Source of the DNA: JBDHUW01 sp039809345
GTDB taxonomy: Bacteria; Patescibacteriota; Gracilibacteria; Absconditabacterales; Absconditicoccaceae
Assembly: GCA_039809345.1 (NCBI GenBank)
Contig: JBDHUW010000001.1
Coordinates: 140,921 to 204,920 of the forward strand
DNA length: 64,000 bases
Direction: 5' to 3'
Each line of letters begins with the position of its first letter. Positions within the stretch are counted from its first letter, which is position 1. A program made the translations under genes and the position numbers. A model generated the notes under the pieces. The model was not told where the DNA came from and did no database searches. It was given only the letters and a program-made list of their open reading frames with translations. Below are positions 30,869-41,759 of the stretch, piece after piece.

Positions 30869-31414
30869 ATGAGTATATATGCACAATTCCACAAGACTAC
30901 TAAGCCAGCTCTTCAAAAGACATTGGGAAAGAAGAATATCCATCAAGTACCAACTGTTGATAAAGTAATTGTAAGTGTTGGTATCTGATCTCTTGCTACG
31001 AGAAAGTGAGTTAAAGATTTCTCAGATATTGAAAAGAATATCATCAAGATAACTGGTCAAAAGCCATCTCTTATCAAATCTAAGAAAGCTATATCGAACT
31101 TCAAGCTAAGAGAGGATATGCCAGTGATGTACAAGGTTACTCTTAGAAGAGAAAGAGCTCTAGAGTTCTTACACAAGCTATCTACGATAGTATTACCAAG
31201 AGTAAGAGACTTTGAATGAATCAATCCTAAAAGCTTTGATCCAAATGCAAATCTCAACCTTGGTTTGACTACGCAAGCGATCTTCCCAGAACTCTTGACG
31301 GATGATCCAGGTGCTTCAATGTGAGTGCAAATTACCGTTGTGACACATACATCAGATAAAAAAGATGCTCAAGCGCTTATGCAAAATCTTGGATTCATAT
31401 TTATTGAAAAATAA
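30869..31414 (+). CDS. rplE: 50S ribosomal protein L5
   Basis: 181 residues. L5 binds 5S rRNA and contacts P-site t[23 protein letters not shown] and the [15 protein letters not shown] segment are diagnostic, and the region RVRDFEGINPKSFD uses TGA for Gly. A CATTTATT box lies 18 nt before the ATG. Confidence 0.96.
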
Positions 31415-31446
31415 CATATATTTATTCTTCGTTATACACTAGTTAC

Positions 31447-31671
31447 ATGGCTAGAAAAGCACTCAAAGTAAAGCAAGCAAAGCTAGAAATAAAAAAGTTC
31501 TCAGCGATTGCGCAAGGAAAAAAGATGGAAAAGGTTACAAGATACTACAACAGATGTAAATTGTGTGGTAGAGCAGCTTGATACATCAGAGACTTTGGTA
31601 TTTGTAGAGTATGTCTCAGAAGGTATGCAAGAGAATGATTGATTACTGGTCTAAAGAAAGCAAGTCGATAA
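31447..31671 (+). CDS. rpsN: 30S ribosomal protein S14, zinc-binding form
   Basis: 74 residues. Two CxxC pairs (CKLCG and CRVC) show the zinc-dependent short form. RYYNRCKLCGRAAGYIRDFG and REGLITGLKKAS complete the family pattern with two TGA-Gly codons. A TATTTATT box lies 20 nt before the ATG. Confidence 0.95.
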
Positions 31672-31698
31672 TATTTTATCTTATATTTTTTCACCGAA

Positions 31699-32103
31699 AT
31701 GAGCTTTGTGAACGCTCCTATCCACGATCTTCTCATAAGAATCAAAAACGCATATATGGCGAGAAGAACTACGCTAGATTGAATTGTATATTCAAAATTC
31801 AAGGTTAGTGTATTAGATCTCCTAAAAGCATATAAGTTTATTGTTTCATACGAGGTAGTTGAACAAGGATCTAAAAAAACTATACAAGTTCGCCTCAAGG
31901 ATGTTAAAGATGAGGTAAACGATATCCCTGTAATTAAATTCTTCTCTAGACCTTCTAGACGTTGGTATGTTTCTCATAAAGAAATTAAATCAGTGGCTGC
32001 TGGGAGAGGAATTTGAATTCTTTCTACATCTCAGGGTTTGCTTCCTACCCATGTAGCAAAGCAAAAGGGGATTGGATGAGAACTTATTGCAGAAATTTAC
32101 TAG
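31699..32103 (+). CDS. rpsH: 30S ribosomal protein S8
   Basis: 134 residues. S8 binds the central domain of 16S rRNA. It begins MSFVNAPIHDLLIRIKNAYM and ends with the conserved GILSTSQGLLPTHVAKQKGI-GGE region (T-S-Q-G-L in place of the usual T-S-x-G-x), with Gly from TGA. Stop TAG. Confidence 0.95.
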
Positions 32104-32128
32104 TTTATTTGTTGTTACATATCTATCC

Positions 32129-32674
32129 ATGTCTAAGATTGGAAAAAAACCTATAGCATTACCAAGTGGTGTGACAGTTACAGTTGATGGATCTTTGGTT
32201 ACTGTAAAGTGATCTAAAGGAACTCTATCATATACCTTATTGCAAGGTGTAACTGTGACTTCAGAAGACAACACTGTGGTTGTAGCTATCGATACAGATG
32301 AGAAGAAGAACCTATGGGGTCTTACAAGAACACTTATTCAAAATATGGTAACTGGTGTGTCTGAGTGATATACTATCAAACTTCATATCTTGTGAGTAGG
32401 TTTTGGTGCTAAGGTTGCTGGTCAAAAAATCAACCTCTCTCTTGGATTTTCTCATCCTGTAGATTACGTCCTTCCACAAGGCATTCAAGCTACTACGGAA
32501 AAAGATACTAAAGGTAATGATATCATCATTTTGACATGAATTGATAAGCAACTGATCTGAGAAACTGCTGCTAAAATTAGAAAGCTGAAAGCGCCTGAAC
32601 CATACAAGGGTAAGGGTATTAGATACATTGATGAAACTATCAAACTCAAAGCTGGTAAGGCAGCTAAGAAATAA
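32129..32674 (+). CDS. rplF: 50S ribosomal protein L6
   Basis: 181 residues. L6 lies near the GTPase-associated centre. [20 protein letters not shown] starts the protein, and [20 protein letters not shown] and [20 protein letters not shown] (Gly partly from TGA) are conserved. The C-terminal [18 protein letters not shown] with [13 protein letters not shown] is the L6 signature. A REP-like palindrome begins at the last base of its stop codon. Confidence 0.96.
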
Positions 32675-32691
32675 AAGAGACCGGTCTCTTT
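32674..32691. repeat. REP-like palindrome, copy 6, between rplF and rplR
   Basis: A perfect 18-nt palindrome AAAGAGACCGGTCTCTTT, sharing its first base with the rplF stop codon, inside the ribosomal operon. It lacks a T tail and lies 33 nt before the rplR ATG; rplR also lacks the usual TATTTATT box. Confidence 0.85.
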
Positions 32692-32724
32692 AAACCGGAT
32701 GATTTACCTCCCTCTATCTACACG

Positions 32725-33078
32725 ATGAAAGCAAAAAAAGCTCTATACGCTAAAGCACAAAGATATCAAAGAAGAAAAAATAAGGTGAATACTGTCATCA
32801 AGGCTACCGCATCTCTTCCTAGATTGATTGTGCGAAAATCAAATCTTTACACTTCAGCTCAGATAGTTGATGCAGACGGTAAGGTAATAGCATATGCTAC
32901 TGACAAAAAAGAAAAAGGTTCAAAGTCAGAAAAAGCATTTGCTGCTGGTAAACATATTGCAGAGGTTGCAAAGAAAGCTGGTATCGAAGAGGTTGTTTTT
33001 GATAGAAATGGGTTTAGATACCATGGTAGAATCAAATCACTCAGTGATGGAGCTCGTGAAGGTTGATTGAAGAACTAA
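32725..33078 (+). CDS. rplR: 50S ribosomal protein L18
   Basis: 117 residues. L18 binds 5S rRNA. RLIVRKSNLYTSAQIVDADG, AFAAGKHIAEVAKKAGIEEV and VFDRNGFRYHGRIKSLSDGA are family motifs. The ending REGGLKN requires TGA as Gly. Confidence 0.95.
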
Positions 33079-33125
33079 TATCATTATATTATTATAATAC
33101 TATTTATTGTTTATTGTTTGTCGTA

Positions 33126-33776
33126 ATGACTACACAAGAAAAAGTAAAGAAAGAAAAACCAAAGAAAGAGTTCGAAGAACTCCTTTTGGAAGTTAGAAGA
33201 GTAACAAGAGTAAATACTTGAGGTAGACAACTTTCGTTTAGAGCGATCATTCTCGTTGGGAACAAAAACGGGAAGATTGGTTTGGGTGTCTCAAAATGAT
33301 GAGATGTGCAAATTGCCGTAAGAAAAGCTACAAACGAAGCTTACAAGAATCTCAAAGTAGTACCTGTTACAGAAGGCGGAAGTATACCGTATGAAGTGAC
33401 TTTCAAATATAAGTCTGCTATCATCAAGATTCTTCCTGCATCTTCAGGTACTGGTCTAAAAGCTGGTTCTGCTCTTCGTTCTGTGATGGAATTGGCATGA
33501 TATACAAATATCTTGTCTAAGATTATGGGGACAAACAATAAATTAAATAATGCGTTAGCTGTAATCATGGCCTTGAACACATTCAAGGTAGACAGATCTA
33601 AGCTTGGTACAATCAACCTTCAAGAGGTGATGGATACGAGAAAAAAAGAACAAGCTCAAGCAGAGGCAGATAGAGCTGCAAAAGCAGAAAGAAAACCAAG
33701 AAGGAATACAAATGAACAGGCAGGTGATGCTCCTAAAAAACCAGCTGGATGAAGAAAGCCTGCTCCTAAAAAATAA
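33126..33776 (+). CDS. rpsE: 30S ribosomal protein S5
   Basis: 216 residues. S5 affects decoding accuracy at the mRNA entry site. FEELLLEVRRVTRVNTGGRQ with LSFRAIILVGNKNGKIGLGV forms the dsRBD-like N-terminal domain, and GTGLKAGSALRSVMELAGYT follows. A Lys/Arg/Ala-rich C-terminal tail of about 45 residues is longer than usual. The next gene is L15: no rpmD (L30) gene intervenes. A TATTTATT box lies 17 nt before the ATG. Confidence 0.95.
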
Positions 33777-33809
33777 TCATACAATTATTTATCATATACT
33801 TTCCATACA

Positions 33810-34262
33810 ATGTTTGGATATCAACTTACAAAAACTCCATGATATAAAAGACCCCGCATACAAGTAGGAAGAGGGAACTCTTCTGGAAAGGGGAATTATT
33901 CTGGTAGATGATGTAAAGGGCAAGGACAAAGAGCTGGTAATTCAGTGAGTCCTACATTTGAAGGGTGACAAACACCTTTGGTTCAAAGACTTCCTAAATT
34001 GAGAGGATTCAAGAGAAACTTCAAGCTTGTTACAAAATACCAAGGAATCAATGTGTCAACATTGGACAAAGATGTGCGTGTAGAAAATGGTGCTACAATT
34101 ACACCAGAACAATTGGTTCTCCGAGGTTTTGCTCACAAAAATGATACTATCAAGATAATGGGGAATGGAGAGTTGTCTAAGAAGCTTACATTTTCATGAA
34201 TCTCAGCGTTTACTGCTTCTGCAAAAGAAAAAATTACTTCTGCTGGAGGAACAATTGCATAA
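33810..34262 (+). CDS. rplO: 50S ribosomal protein L15
   Basis: 150 residues, late-assembly protein. The glycine-rich N-terminal region VGRGNSSGKGNYSGRGGKGQ and FEGGQTPLVQRLPKLRGFKR are diagnostic; several of these glycines are TGA. The C-terminal part is shorter than in E. coli. A TATTTATC box lies 16 nt upstream. Confidence 0.95.
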
Positions 34263-34292
34263 TACCTTTACTATTCACTGTTCACAACTACT

Positions 34293-35618
34293 ATGGGATC
34301 AGTATTCAAAACATTAGCTGATATATGGCGTTCAAAAATAATTAGAAAAAAGATTCTAATTACCCTTTGATTGCTTGCGCTCTATAGACTACTTGTATTC
34401 ATTCCAGTGCCTTTTGTGAACATAGACAACTTAGTAAATTCTACTAGTTCACTAGGATCAGGAGGATTGCAGTACTTTGCAATGCTCTTGTGAGGATCGT
34501 TAGAACAGTTTTCTATCATAGCTGTATGATTGTGAGCATATATCAATGCTTCGATCATAATGCAATTGTTGACTGCTGTAATCCCAGCGCTCGAAGAGCT
34601 TCAAGAACAATGAGAAACAGGAACACAAAAAATAGCACAATATACAAGACGAATCAGTTTCCCGTTGGCATTTGTACAGGGTATAGGAACAGTGTACTTC
34701 GTGAATTATCTATTGGGTAGACAATTGATTGATGTACAAAACTTTTGATTGGTACTGATATCTGCTTTCGTACTAGCAGTATGATGAATCATGTTGATGT
34801 ATATTGGTGAATTGATCACTGAAAAATGAATCTCAAACTGAATATCTCTCATCATATTCTCTTCAATAGTTTCAGGTATCGTGTCTAAGGTGTATTCAGA
34901 CGTATCAGCTGCTCAAGGAGACTGGATTGGGGTGACAGTATTTATGCTTGTGATTGTGGTTGGGTTGATCTTACTTTCAGTGTTGATTCTCAAGACCATG
35001 AAAGAGGTGCCAGTGATCTATGCAAAGCAGGGGAAGGTACAGGAAAGCTCAAAACTTCCAATACCTTTGAACCCAGTAGGTATGATTCCTATCATCTTCG
35101 CTATGGCTTTTGTGACTTTCCCATATTTGATAGCACAAATGGTTACCAAGTTTGGAGGGACAAGCGATACCATCTTGGAAGCTGCTAAATGGATAGAAGC
35201 AAATCTAAATATATATAATCAACAACCTTCTATACTGGCGATTGTTATCTACTTCATACTTATAGTAGTGTTTACATTCTTCTATGCGATGATCGCATTC
35301 AATCCTGATAGGATGGCTGATAACATTCAAAAAAGAGGTGGATTCATCCCAGGTATTAGACCATGAACACAAACAGCTACATATTTGTCTAAGCTTATCA
35401 GTCATTTATGTTTCTGGTGAGGTATCTGATTGGCATGTATTGGAGTATACACATACGTATTGCAATATATTCCATTGGTACAAAATATTACTCAATCATT
35501 ATGAGCTCTTCCAGTAATTGTTACGGGGTCAGGTATCATCATCATCGTATGAGTAGTACAAGAAATCGTAAACAAGATTAACTCTGAGTTATTGATGCAC
35601 AAATACGATAGAATATAA
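34293..35618 (+). CDS. secY: Protein translocase subunit SecY
   Basis: 441 residues with ten hydrophobic segments. SecY forms the translocation channel for secreted and membrane proteins. It begins MGSVFKTLADIWRSKIIRKK. PLPFVNIDNL-like sequence follows TM1, and YARQGKVQESSKLPIPLNPVG-type residues (here YAKQGKVQ...PIPLNPVGMIP) plus KRGGFIPGIRPG are the conserved cytoplasmic loops that contact the ribosome and SecA. Many TGA-Gly codons occur in the membrane segments. It is the last gene of the operon; adk, map, infA and rpoA do not follow. Confidence 0.96.
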
Positions 35619-35631
35619 TCTGAATATATAT

Positions 35632-35662
35632 AAAAAACCTTCTCGTTGCAGAAGGTTTTTTT
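35632..35662. terminator. Rho-independent terminator closing the ribosomal operon (bidirectional)
   Basis: A 12-bp stem AAAAAACCTTCT/AGAAGGTTTTTT with a 6-nt loop. A T run follows on the plus strand and the A run provides one on the minus strand, so it can end both secY and the convergent lipoprotein gene. Confidence 0.9.
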
Positions 35663-35679
35663 GTGGAGTGAAAGTAGGG

Positions 35680-36231
35680 TTAGTGTGGTTTTAGTCTATC
35701 TGCTATCTTTTGTTTGGCTGCTAGGTTTGCTTGACATTCTAGAAGGTCGCTCTTTGCTTCGCTCAGATCTTCTTTAGCCTTTGAGAGAGCTTTCTTAGCG
35801 TCATTGAGATCCTCTACAGCTTTCCTATATTCTTTTGAGGATTGGTATACATGAGATGGGAGTGATGCTTTAAGTTCATCTGCAATTGTTTGCTTGGCTG
35901 AGAGATTAGATTCGCATCTAGTGAGTTCGGCTTCTGCATCTATAAGGTCATTTTCTGCATCCTCTAGATCCTCTTTTGCATCGTCTAGATCGTCTACAGC
36001 ATCTTCATAATTTTCCGCTACATCTTCATTGTGTCCTCTAGGAGTATGGTCAGTATGTTGTACGTCTCTGGGGCTGGTTGTGCTAGATGAAGATCCGTGC
36101 GAGTCGATCTTGCTCAAATCTACATCCTTTCATGTCGTGGTTACAGTTATACGAGGCTGGTCTGAGTTATTGTCGCATCAAGTAAGTCACATTGTGACCG
36201 ATAGAGAAATCGCCGCTATGAGTGTCTTCAT
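35680..36231 (-). CDS. Coiled-coil lipoprotein with two internal repeats
   Basis: 183 residues. The signal peptide MKTLIAAISLSVTMGLTGCD ends in a lipobox L-T-G-C whose Gly is encoded by TGA, so the mature protein should be lipid-anchored at the Cys. A Ser/Thr/His-rich linker is followed by two related coiled-coil units of about 45 residues: one with DLDDAKEDLEDAENDLIDAE, C, NLSAKQTIADELK, and one with DLNDAKKALSKAKEDLSEAK, C, NLAAKQKIADRLK. Each carries one Cys at the equivalent position, which would allow disulfide-linked dimers. Lpp-like spacer or adhesin functions are possible; no family is assigned. The start at 36231 is needed for the signal peptide. Confidence 0.8.
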
Positions 36232-36365
36232 GTTTGGTGCCCAAAAGCTTGGGGTACTCTTTTGTCATGTAACTTGCTCCCTTTTTTTATTGTCACCTAA
36301 TTCCATGAGATGAAAAAAATAGTAAATCTGTAATATTATAGATATTTGAGCAAAGATGTCAAATT

Positions 36366-37139
36366 TTATCAATAAATCGTTTTTTGCATTATACTAATGA
36401 TATTTCTTCAATCTTTTTCTTGGTTTGTTTTGTTGCTATTAGTAGTGACGTAAAAGTGCTCTATGTGCGAGAATGAGGCTCATGTGCAAAGAGCGTTGAG
36501 TTCGGGTTGAGAGAAGATGTGGTATAGTCTTTTTCATACAATATTTCACTGATTATCTTTCCAAGGCACCATAATGTCGTTTTTGTCGAAATATCACAAT
36601 GTTGCTATATTTTTCCACAAAGCCATGCGGATTTCAGAGCGATATTTATCTTTAAATCGATTTGAGTAACATCGATTTGTCATGATAAACAATCCATCAT
36701 AGAGTAGTGCATCATATATCCCATCTAGGACAAATGATCTTTGTTGCACTGTGGGCAGGTGATGGAAACTCGCAATACCCACTACTACATCATAAGTTTC
36801 CTTTTCATTTATTTCAGAAAAATAGCTCACCATATCCTTGTGTACTCGTCTGGCATTAGGGTGATTTTTGTTGGCTATAGCGAGTAGGTTGTATGAAACA
36901 TCTACTCAAGTATATTCTATCGCCACATTTAGATTCTCTTGTAGGAATCAGAGTAGTCTTCCATCGCCACACCCAATCTCTAGGATCTGAATCTTTTTTT
37001 TGTCACCAATAGATTTTTTGATAGCCGTCAAAATATATTCAAACTCTGGTCGAGCGCGTTGGCGAGTCCCAGAGAATTTGATAGCTTCTTGGTCGTAGAA
37101 TTGTTGAAGGTTTTTGGTTTGTTTGTGCATATGGAGCAT
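36366..37139 (-). CDS. SAM-dependent methyltransferase (class I)
   Basis: 257 residues. Motif I ILEIGCGDGRLLGFL near residue 50 binds S-adenosylmethionine. The segment YDVVVGIASFHHLP is motif IV with a following HHLP, as in UbiE/bioC-like or tRNA (AlkB-homologue-type) methyltransferases, and ALLYDGLFIMTNRC is the post-motif strand. Start ATG at 37139 (MLHMHKQTKNLQQF) or the internal one at 37130; the ORF upstream of 37139 adds an unlikely hydrophobic stretch. Seven or more TGA-Gly codons lie in the C-terminal half. The substrate is not identifiable. It is divergent from the DUF1003 gene. Confidence 0.78.
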
Positions 37140-37346
37140 AATATATATTGTGATTTCTGATGCTAGGAGAAATATAGTTATATGTGATATGTAAAATAAA
37201 GTGAATATTCTTCGTACTGTCGATACTATACAAAATGTGTCAACTATAAAACATGCAGAAATAGCCACATGGCACTACTTTATTTGGCTGTCCCCAGATC
37301 ATCCATATAATTATAGTAGATCTATTTATACATTTATGACAATCAC

Positions 37347-37880
37347 ATGCCTATTATCAAAAAGGAGCTATATGACAAAGATCATTTGACTCAGATTTTG
37401 GAAAATGAGAAGGAAGAGCTTGCTGATATATTCGAAGCTATCAAAACGAGAGAAACGTTGGCGGAGAATGTAAATGATTCATACGATGAAAATTCGAATT
37501 TTGCTCAACGCCTTGCTGATAAAATAGCAGACTTTGGGGGTTCTCGAAGTTTTATAATCATATTTGTGTTGTTTCTTGCAACGCGAATGCTAGTGAACTC
37601 ATACTTTGGAGATGTCGCTTTTGACCCATTTCCGTTTATTCTACTGAATTTGTTTCTTTCATCGATTGCGGCATTGCAGGCTCCTGTCATAATGATGAGC
37701 CAAAAGCGTCAAGAGACTCGCGATAGGTTGCGTGCCGAAAACGATTACAAAGTGAACCTCAAGGCTGAGGTTGAGATCCGCTCTTTGCATGACAAGTTAG
37801 ATCATTTGTTGATGAAGAAGCGAGATCATCTTATTGAAATACAACAAATTCAATTGGAGATACTAGAGAAGAGAAAATAA
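37347..37880 (+). CDS. DUF1003 family membrane protein
   Basis: 177 residues. The segment DPFPFILLNLFLSSIAALQA followed by PVIMMSQKRQETRDR is the DUF1003 signature: two transmembrane helices with a conserved D-P-F-P-F turn. A preceding SRSFIIIFVLFLATRMLV forms the first helix, and a coiled-coil C-terminus ends in QLEILEKRK. No TGA is used, but the protein has few glycines. The family function is unknown. Confidence 0.85.
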   Translation: MPIIKKELYDKDHLTQILENEKEELADIFEAIKTRETLAENVNDSYDENSNFAQRLADKIADFGGSRSFIIIFVLFLATRMLVNSYFGDVAFDPFPFILLNLFLSSIAALQAPVIMMSQKRQETRDRLRAENDYKVNLKAEVEIRSLHDKLDHLLMKKRDHLIEIQQIQLEILEKRK

Positions 37881-37907
37881 ATTTATGTGTTATCTATTTG
37901 TAAATAC

Positions 37908-40808
37908 ATGAAAAAGATAATAGTTTTGCTTTGATGTTTGCTTTTGTCATGATTAGCATTTGCAAATTATGTATCTGTGTGGAAGACGATAGGAATTGCA
38001 TCCTTATCTAATTCCTGACAAATCATATCATGAGGGGTATCATATACAAATATGAATTTTTCACAAACCAATTTTTTTTCGAAAAATGGAAGATTTGTCG
38101 TTTTCTCTTCAGATAGCAGTCAAGTAGTCTCATGAGATACAAATGGTACTTGAGATGTGTTTTTGAGAGATCTTGATTTGGGGACAACAGAATTAATTAG
38201 TGTTTCAACTACTTGAGCACAGGGGAATAGATTGAGCAATACACCTATGGTCAGCGATGATTGAAGGTATGTTGTATTTGCTAGTGAGTCGACAAATCTT
38301 GTTGCGTGAGACACCAACAACAATAGAGATATTTTCATGAGAGATAGACTGCTTGGTACAACCATCCGCGTGAATCTTAGTAGTGCATGAGCTCAGTGAA
38401 CACAATGAACAGCTACGCAATGATATGTCACTCCGGATGGGAGATTGGTTGTATTTACCACACCGCAAAATAGTTTGATTGCTTGAGATACAAATAGTCG
38501 CTTATCTTGATCAGATCTTTTTATAAGAAATTTGATGAGTAGTACTACGACCTTGTGAAACATCAATCGAACAGGTATTCAATCTTTGTGAAACAACAAC
38601 GACGCAGTGATCACGCCAGATGGGAGATTTGTGTTGTGGAGCTCTAGAGCTGACAACTTAGTACCATGAGATACAAATGGCTCTACAGATGTTTTTCTAA
38701 GAGACACGTTATCATGAACTACAGAAATCGTGAGCGTAAATTCAAGTTGACAGATTGTTGCAGGTGGCGGTACTCCTACCTCACTTCTTGCGCAAATTAC
38801 ACCAGATTGAAGGTATGTGATTTTCAGACATCTTTCTTCTGAACTAGTTTCATGAGATACGAATGGGGTAGAAGATATATTTGTAAGAGATAGGGTTCTT
38901 TGAACCACAGAGATGATTTCATTGCGTGATTCATCAGAACAACTCACAGCGTCCGCTTCTGCTCCCCAAATAAGCGATGACTGAAGGTATGTGTTTTTCA
39001 ATACTACTGATCAGAATGTGTTGTGATGAGTTTCTATATGGACTGGTGGTGTGTATATGAGAGATAGACTACTTGGGACTACTGAGCTTGTGACAAGAAC
39101 TGATATGTTTTGATTTGTCAATGGCTGGGTCTCTTGGTTGAGATTTTCTTCAGATCTTACAAGAATCGCATATATAGCTTCTACTTGAGCTACAAATCTT
39201 TTGTCATCTGTAGTAGATGACAATGCCGGATATGACATCTATGTAGCTGAGCGTAGATTGTTGCACCTTCCAGCGCCTACAGTCATCGCGCCGTCATCAT
39301 GAGACACTCTAAACATAAACAATGTAATATTTGCTGGTACATGAAATAGTGGCTATATGGTATCATTGTATGCTACTGGAATTACTCAACCAATACGAAC
39401 ATGATTAGTAGATGAGTTGGGACAATGGGAAACGACACCGCTTCAATATACATGATGATTTGAAACGATAATCGCTACTCAAACATATTTGACTTGACGG
39501 TTGGTATCTAGTTGATCTGTGGTTCATGTTGATTATGATATGCCGAGTCCAGTGATTTCTGGTTATTCATATGCAACATGATGAGTTGTATTTAGTTGAT
39601 TGTGATTTCCGTGAGCTATTATATCTGTAGATATTGTTTGAAATATATCAACGGGCATGGCTTCTCTGATAGATGGAAGTTGGTCATTGTCCTTGATTTC
39701 ATGAGATGGTGTATATAGTTGATTTGTAACACAGAATATTTGAAATATAACGTCTACTTGAGTTACAATATCATTCACTATAGACACAACCCCTCCCGCA
39801 GATCCGCTTATCACATACCCACTGCATCAAGGCACAGGAGTTGTATTGAGCTGATATTTTACTGGGCAGTGAGAGTCCGGTGCGATTGTATATGTACTTA
39901 CGAATTGAGTCTTGTACACGTGAGTCATTTCATCTGGTGCGTCTTGGATAGTTGGACCGATTCTTTGATTGTCCAATGATACAGAGTATACTGTCCAGGC
40001 ATATCAAAAAGATGCATTTTGAAATCAGTCTGACTCGGTTTTCCACACATATAGAACTATATGAAATGCGGGTGGATCGTCTTCATGATGATCAGCGCCA
40101 AGTGGGGGTTGATGATGAGGTTGATGATGAGGTGGGGGAGATGCGCCATCTATTGCGCCGCCACCATTACCAAATGTCCCACCATCTGCCTTCCCATCTA
40201 TAAACCCAGGAACTACCAATCAAACATGATGATCGACTTGATCTATTGGGGGAGGTGTGAATGGTTCTGGTTTTTTCCTAGCGTGATTCGAGTGAGATGA
40301 TGAAATGCTATCTGCTGTGGAATTTGCTTATGCGTATGATTTAGATAGAAACAATAGCGAGACGAGAGCTAGCATTTATAGCTCACTCACGAGAGAGGAG
40401 TTGGCAAGAATCATGGTACAGTATGTGAAGAATGCAGATGCTCGTGGTTTGACAAAAAGAGTATCATGTAACCTAAGATCTTATAGGGATTTTAGGACAA
40501 TATCTAGATGATATGCATCATCTGTGGTCGAGGCGTGTCAGTACTGATTAATGTGAATCAAGACAAACCAAACCCAGATGGAATTATTTAATCCTAGATG
40601 ATTTGTGACTAGGGCAGAGTTGTCAGCTGTGCTATCTAGATTTATCTATGGGAATAAATATGATATAGATGATACGAACGAGTGGTACAGACCACATGTG
40701 AATGCTTTGGCACAAGGATGAATTATTAAGAAACTAGATAATCCTATGAAGATCGAGTTGAGGTGATTTTTGTTTATCATGCTTCAGAGATTATATGAAG
40801 GGAAGTAA
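37908..40808 (+). CDS. Large surface protein: beta-propeller, Ig-like repeats, poly-Gly hinge and C-terminal SLH-like domains
   Basis: 966 residues, read through very many TGA codons without a TAA or TAG. The signal peptide is MKKIIVLLGCLLLSGLAFA. Residues about 30-440 hold repeats of the form GDTNGxxDVFLRDxxLGTTE...DGRYVVF (TolB/PD40-like propeller blades). Then come about three Ig-like modules (residues 450-720), each with a TPP/MPSP-type junction. A hinge of 11 consecutive Gly (40104-40136) includes two runs of three TGA codons. The C-terminal 170 residues resemble three SLH repeats (SLTREELARIMVQYVK, FVTRAELSAVLSRFIY, VNALAQGGIIKKL). Probable cell-wall-bound surface protein. It overlaps the next gene by 14 nt. 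Confidence 0.82.
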
Positions 40809-41589
40809 GAATGCTATACCATTCGATCAAAATACCAATGCCTTGAAGAGATTCTCGGTTGTGATGATTTTTTTGTATGCTTTGTATGTCCTCCCGCCAT
40901 ACATTAATTTACATAATCAGAGAAAGTCGGGAAGAATTACCACGATGAAGGAGAGCACAAAAGAAGATGCGGATAAGCTGATGAAACTATTTTTATATGA
41001 TCAGAGGGGAGATGATATTATATCTGCCCAAGAGGATGAAATAGATGTTTCTCACTTTCAGTCAGCAAAGTGACACTATCTTCACTTTTTACAGTGACTG
41101 AGAGACTCTATATGACAACCTATTTCTATGAGCGCGCGCAACAGAGTAAAAATTATTAGCTCGTTTGAGTATGAGACGATAAATATGCAATTGGACGTTT
41201 TACTAGTTCAAAATTCGATCAAACTACTAGCAAAAGATCTTTGATCTACATACGATGAAGCTATGCAGGTCTTATCAGCAATATTTACTCTTGCGCTTCT
41301 GGAATCTCTTGAGGTAGAGCAGTCAAAGAGTGTTGTGACGCATACACTTACCCGTTCTTGACATAGCTCTCTCGACTACAGAGGCAATGTAACGGGGCTA
41401 CGTTCTGGAATCAAAAAATGAAGTACTAATCAAGGCTGAGCAGGTTTTGATCGCATATTCGAACTTTTGAGTGAGTATATGAGAGTTACATGATCCAAGA
41501 GCGCGATAGAGGGGATTGCGCATTTATGAAAAAATTATGGAGTGATGTATGAGATATCAAACACACCCGTAGAATGACAAAAAGAATAA
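40795..41589 (+). CDS. Hypothetical protein with one N-terminal membrane segment
   Basis: 264 residues, not recognised. One hydrophobic segment (FSVVMIFLYALYVLPPYI, residues about 21-38) is followed by an extracytoplasmic domain with TLTRSGHSSLDYRGNVTGL and GSTNQGGAGFDRIFELL. The pattern of Ser/His/Asp residues is faintly reminiscent of peptidoglycan peptidases, but I cannot place a family. It starts 14 nt inside the preceding SLH-type gene, so the two are probably co-translated and may act together at the cell surface. About ten TGA-Gly codons. A hairpin terminator follows at 41625. Confidence 0.62.
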
Positions 41590-41624
41590 CAAACCTACCT
41601 TGCACAATAGAATCTGCTTAGAAA

Positions 41625-41648
41625 CCCTAGTGATGAACTAGGGCTTTT
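41625..41648 (+). terminator. Probable terminator
   Basis: A perfect 7-bp stem CCCTAGT/ACTAGGG with a 5-nt loop, followed by CTTTT. The short T run makes it weaker than the others. Confidence 0.55.
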
Positions 41649-41759
41649 GGTATGCTCATTTTCTCTGTTTTTCTCTTGAAATCATAGGTGGAATTTGTAT
41701 CATGTAATGAACGCGCTCGAAAAAGAGCATTTTTTAGTCTCACGTTACGTACGTACAAT

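Noticed and set aside
24884..35618. Frameshifts or pseudogenes in ribosomal protein genes (many internal TGA)
   Set aside because: All interruptions are TGA, always in frame, and fall on conserved Gly residues. Reading UGA as Gly restores every gene, so these are not mutations.
41715..41735. Terminator hairpin before rpsL
   Set aside because: The stem GCTC/GAGC is only 4 bp; although six T follow, it is too weak to call.
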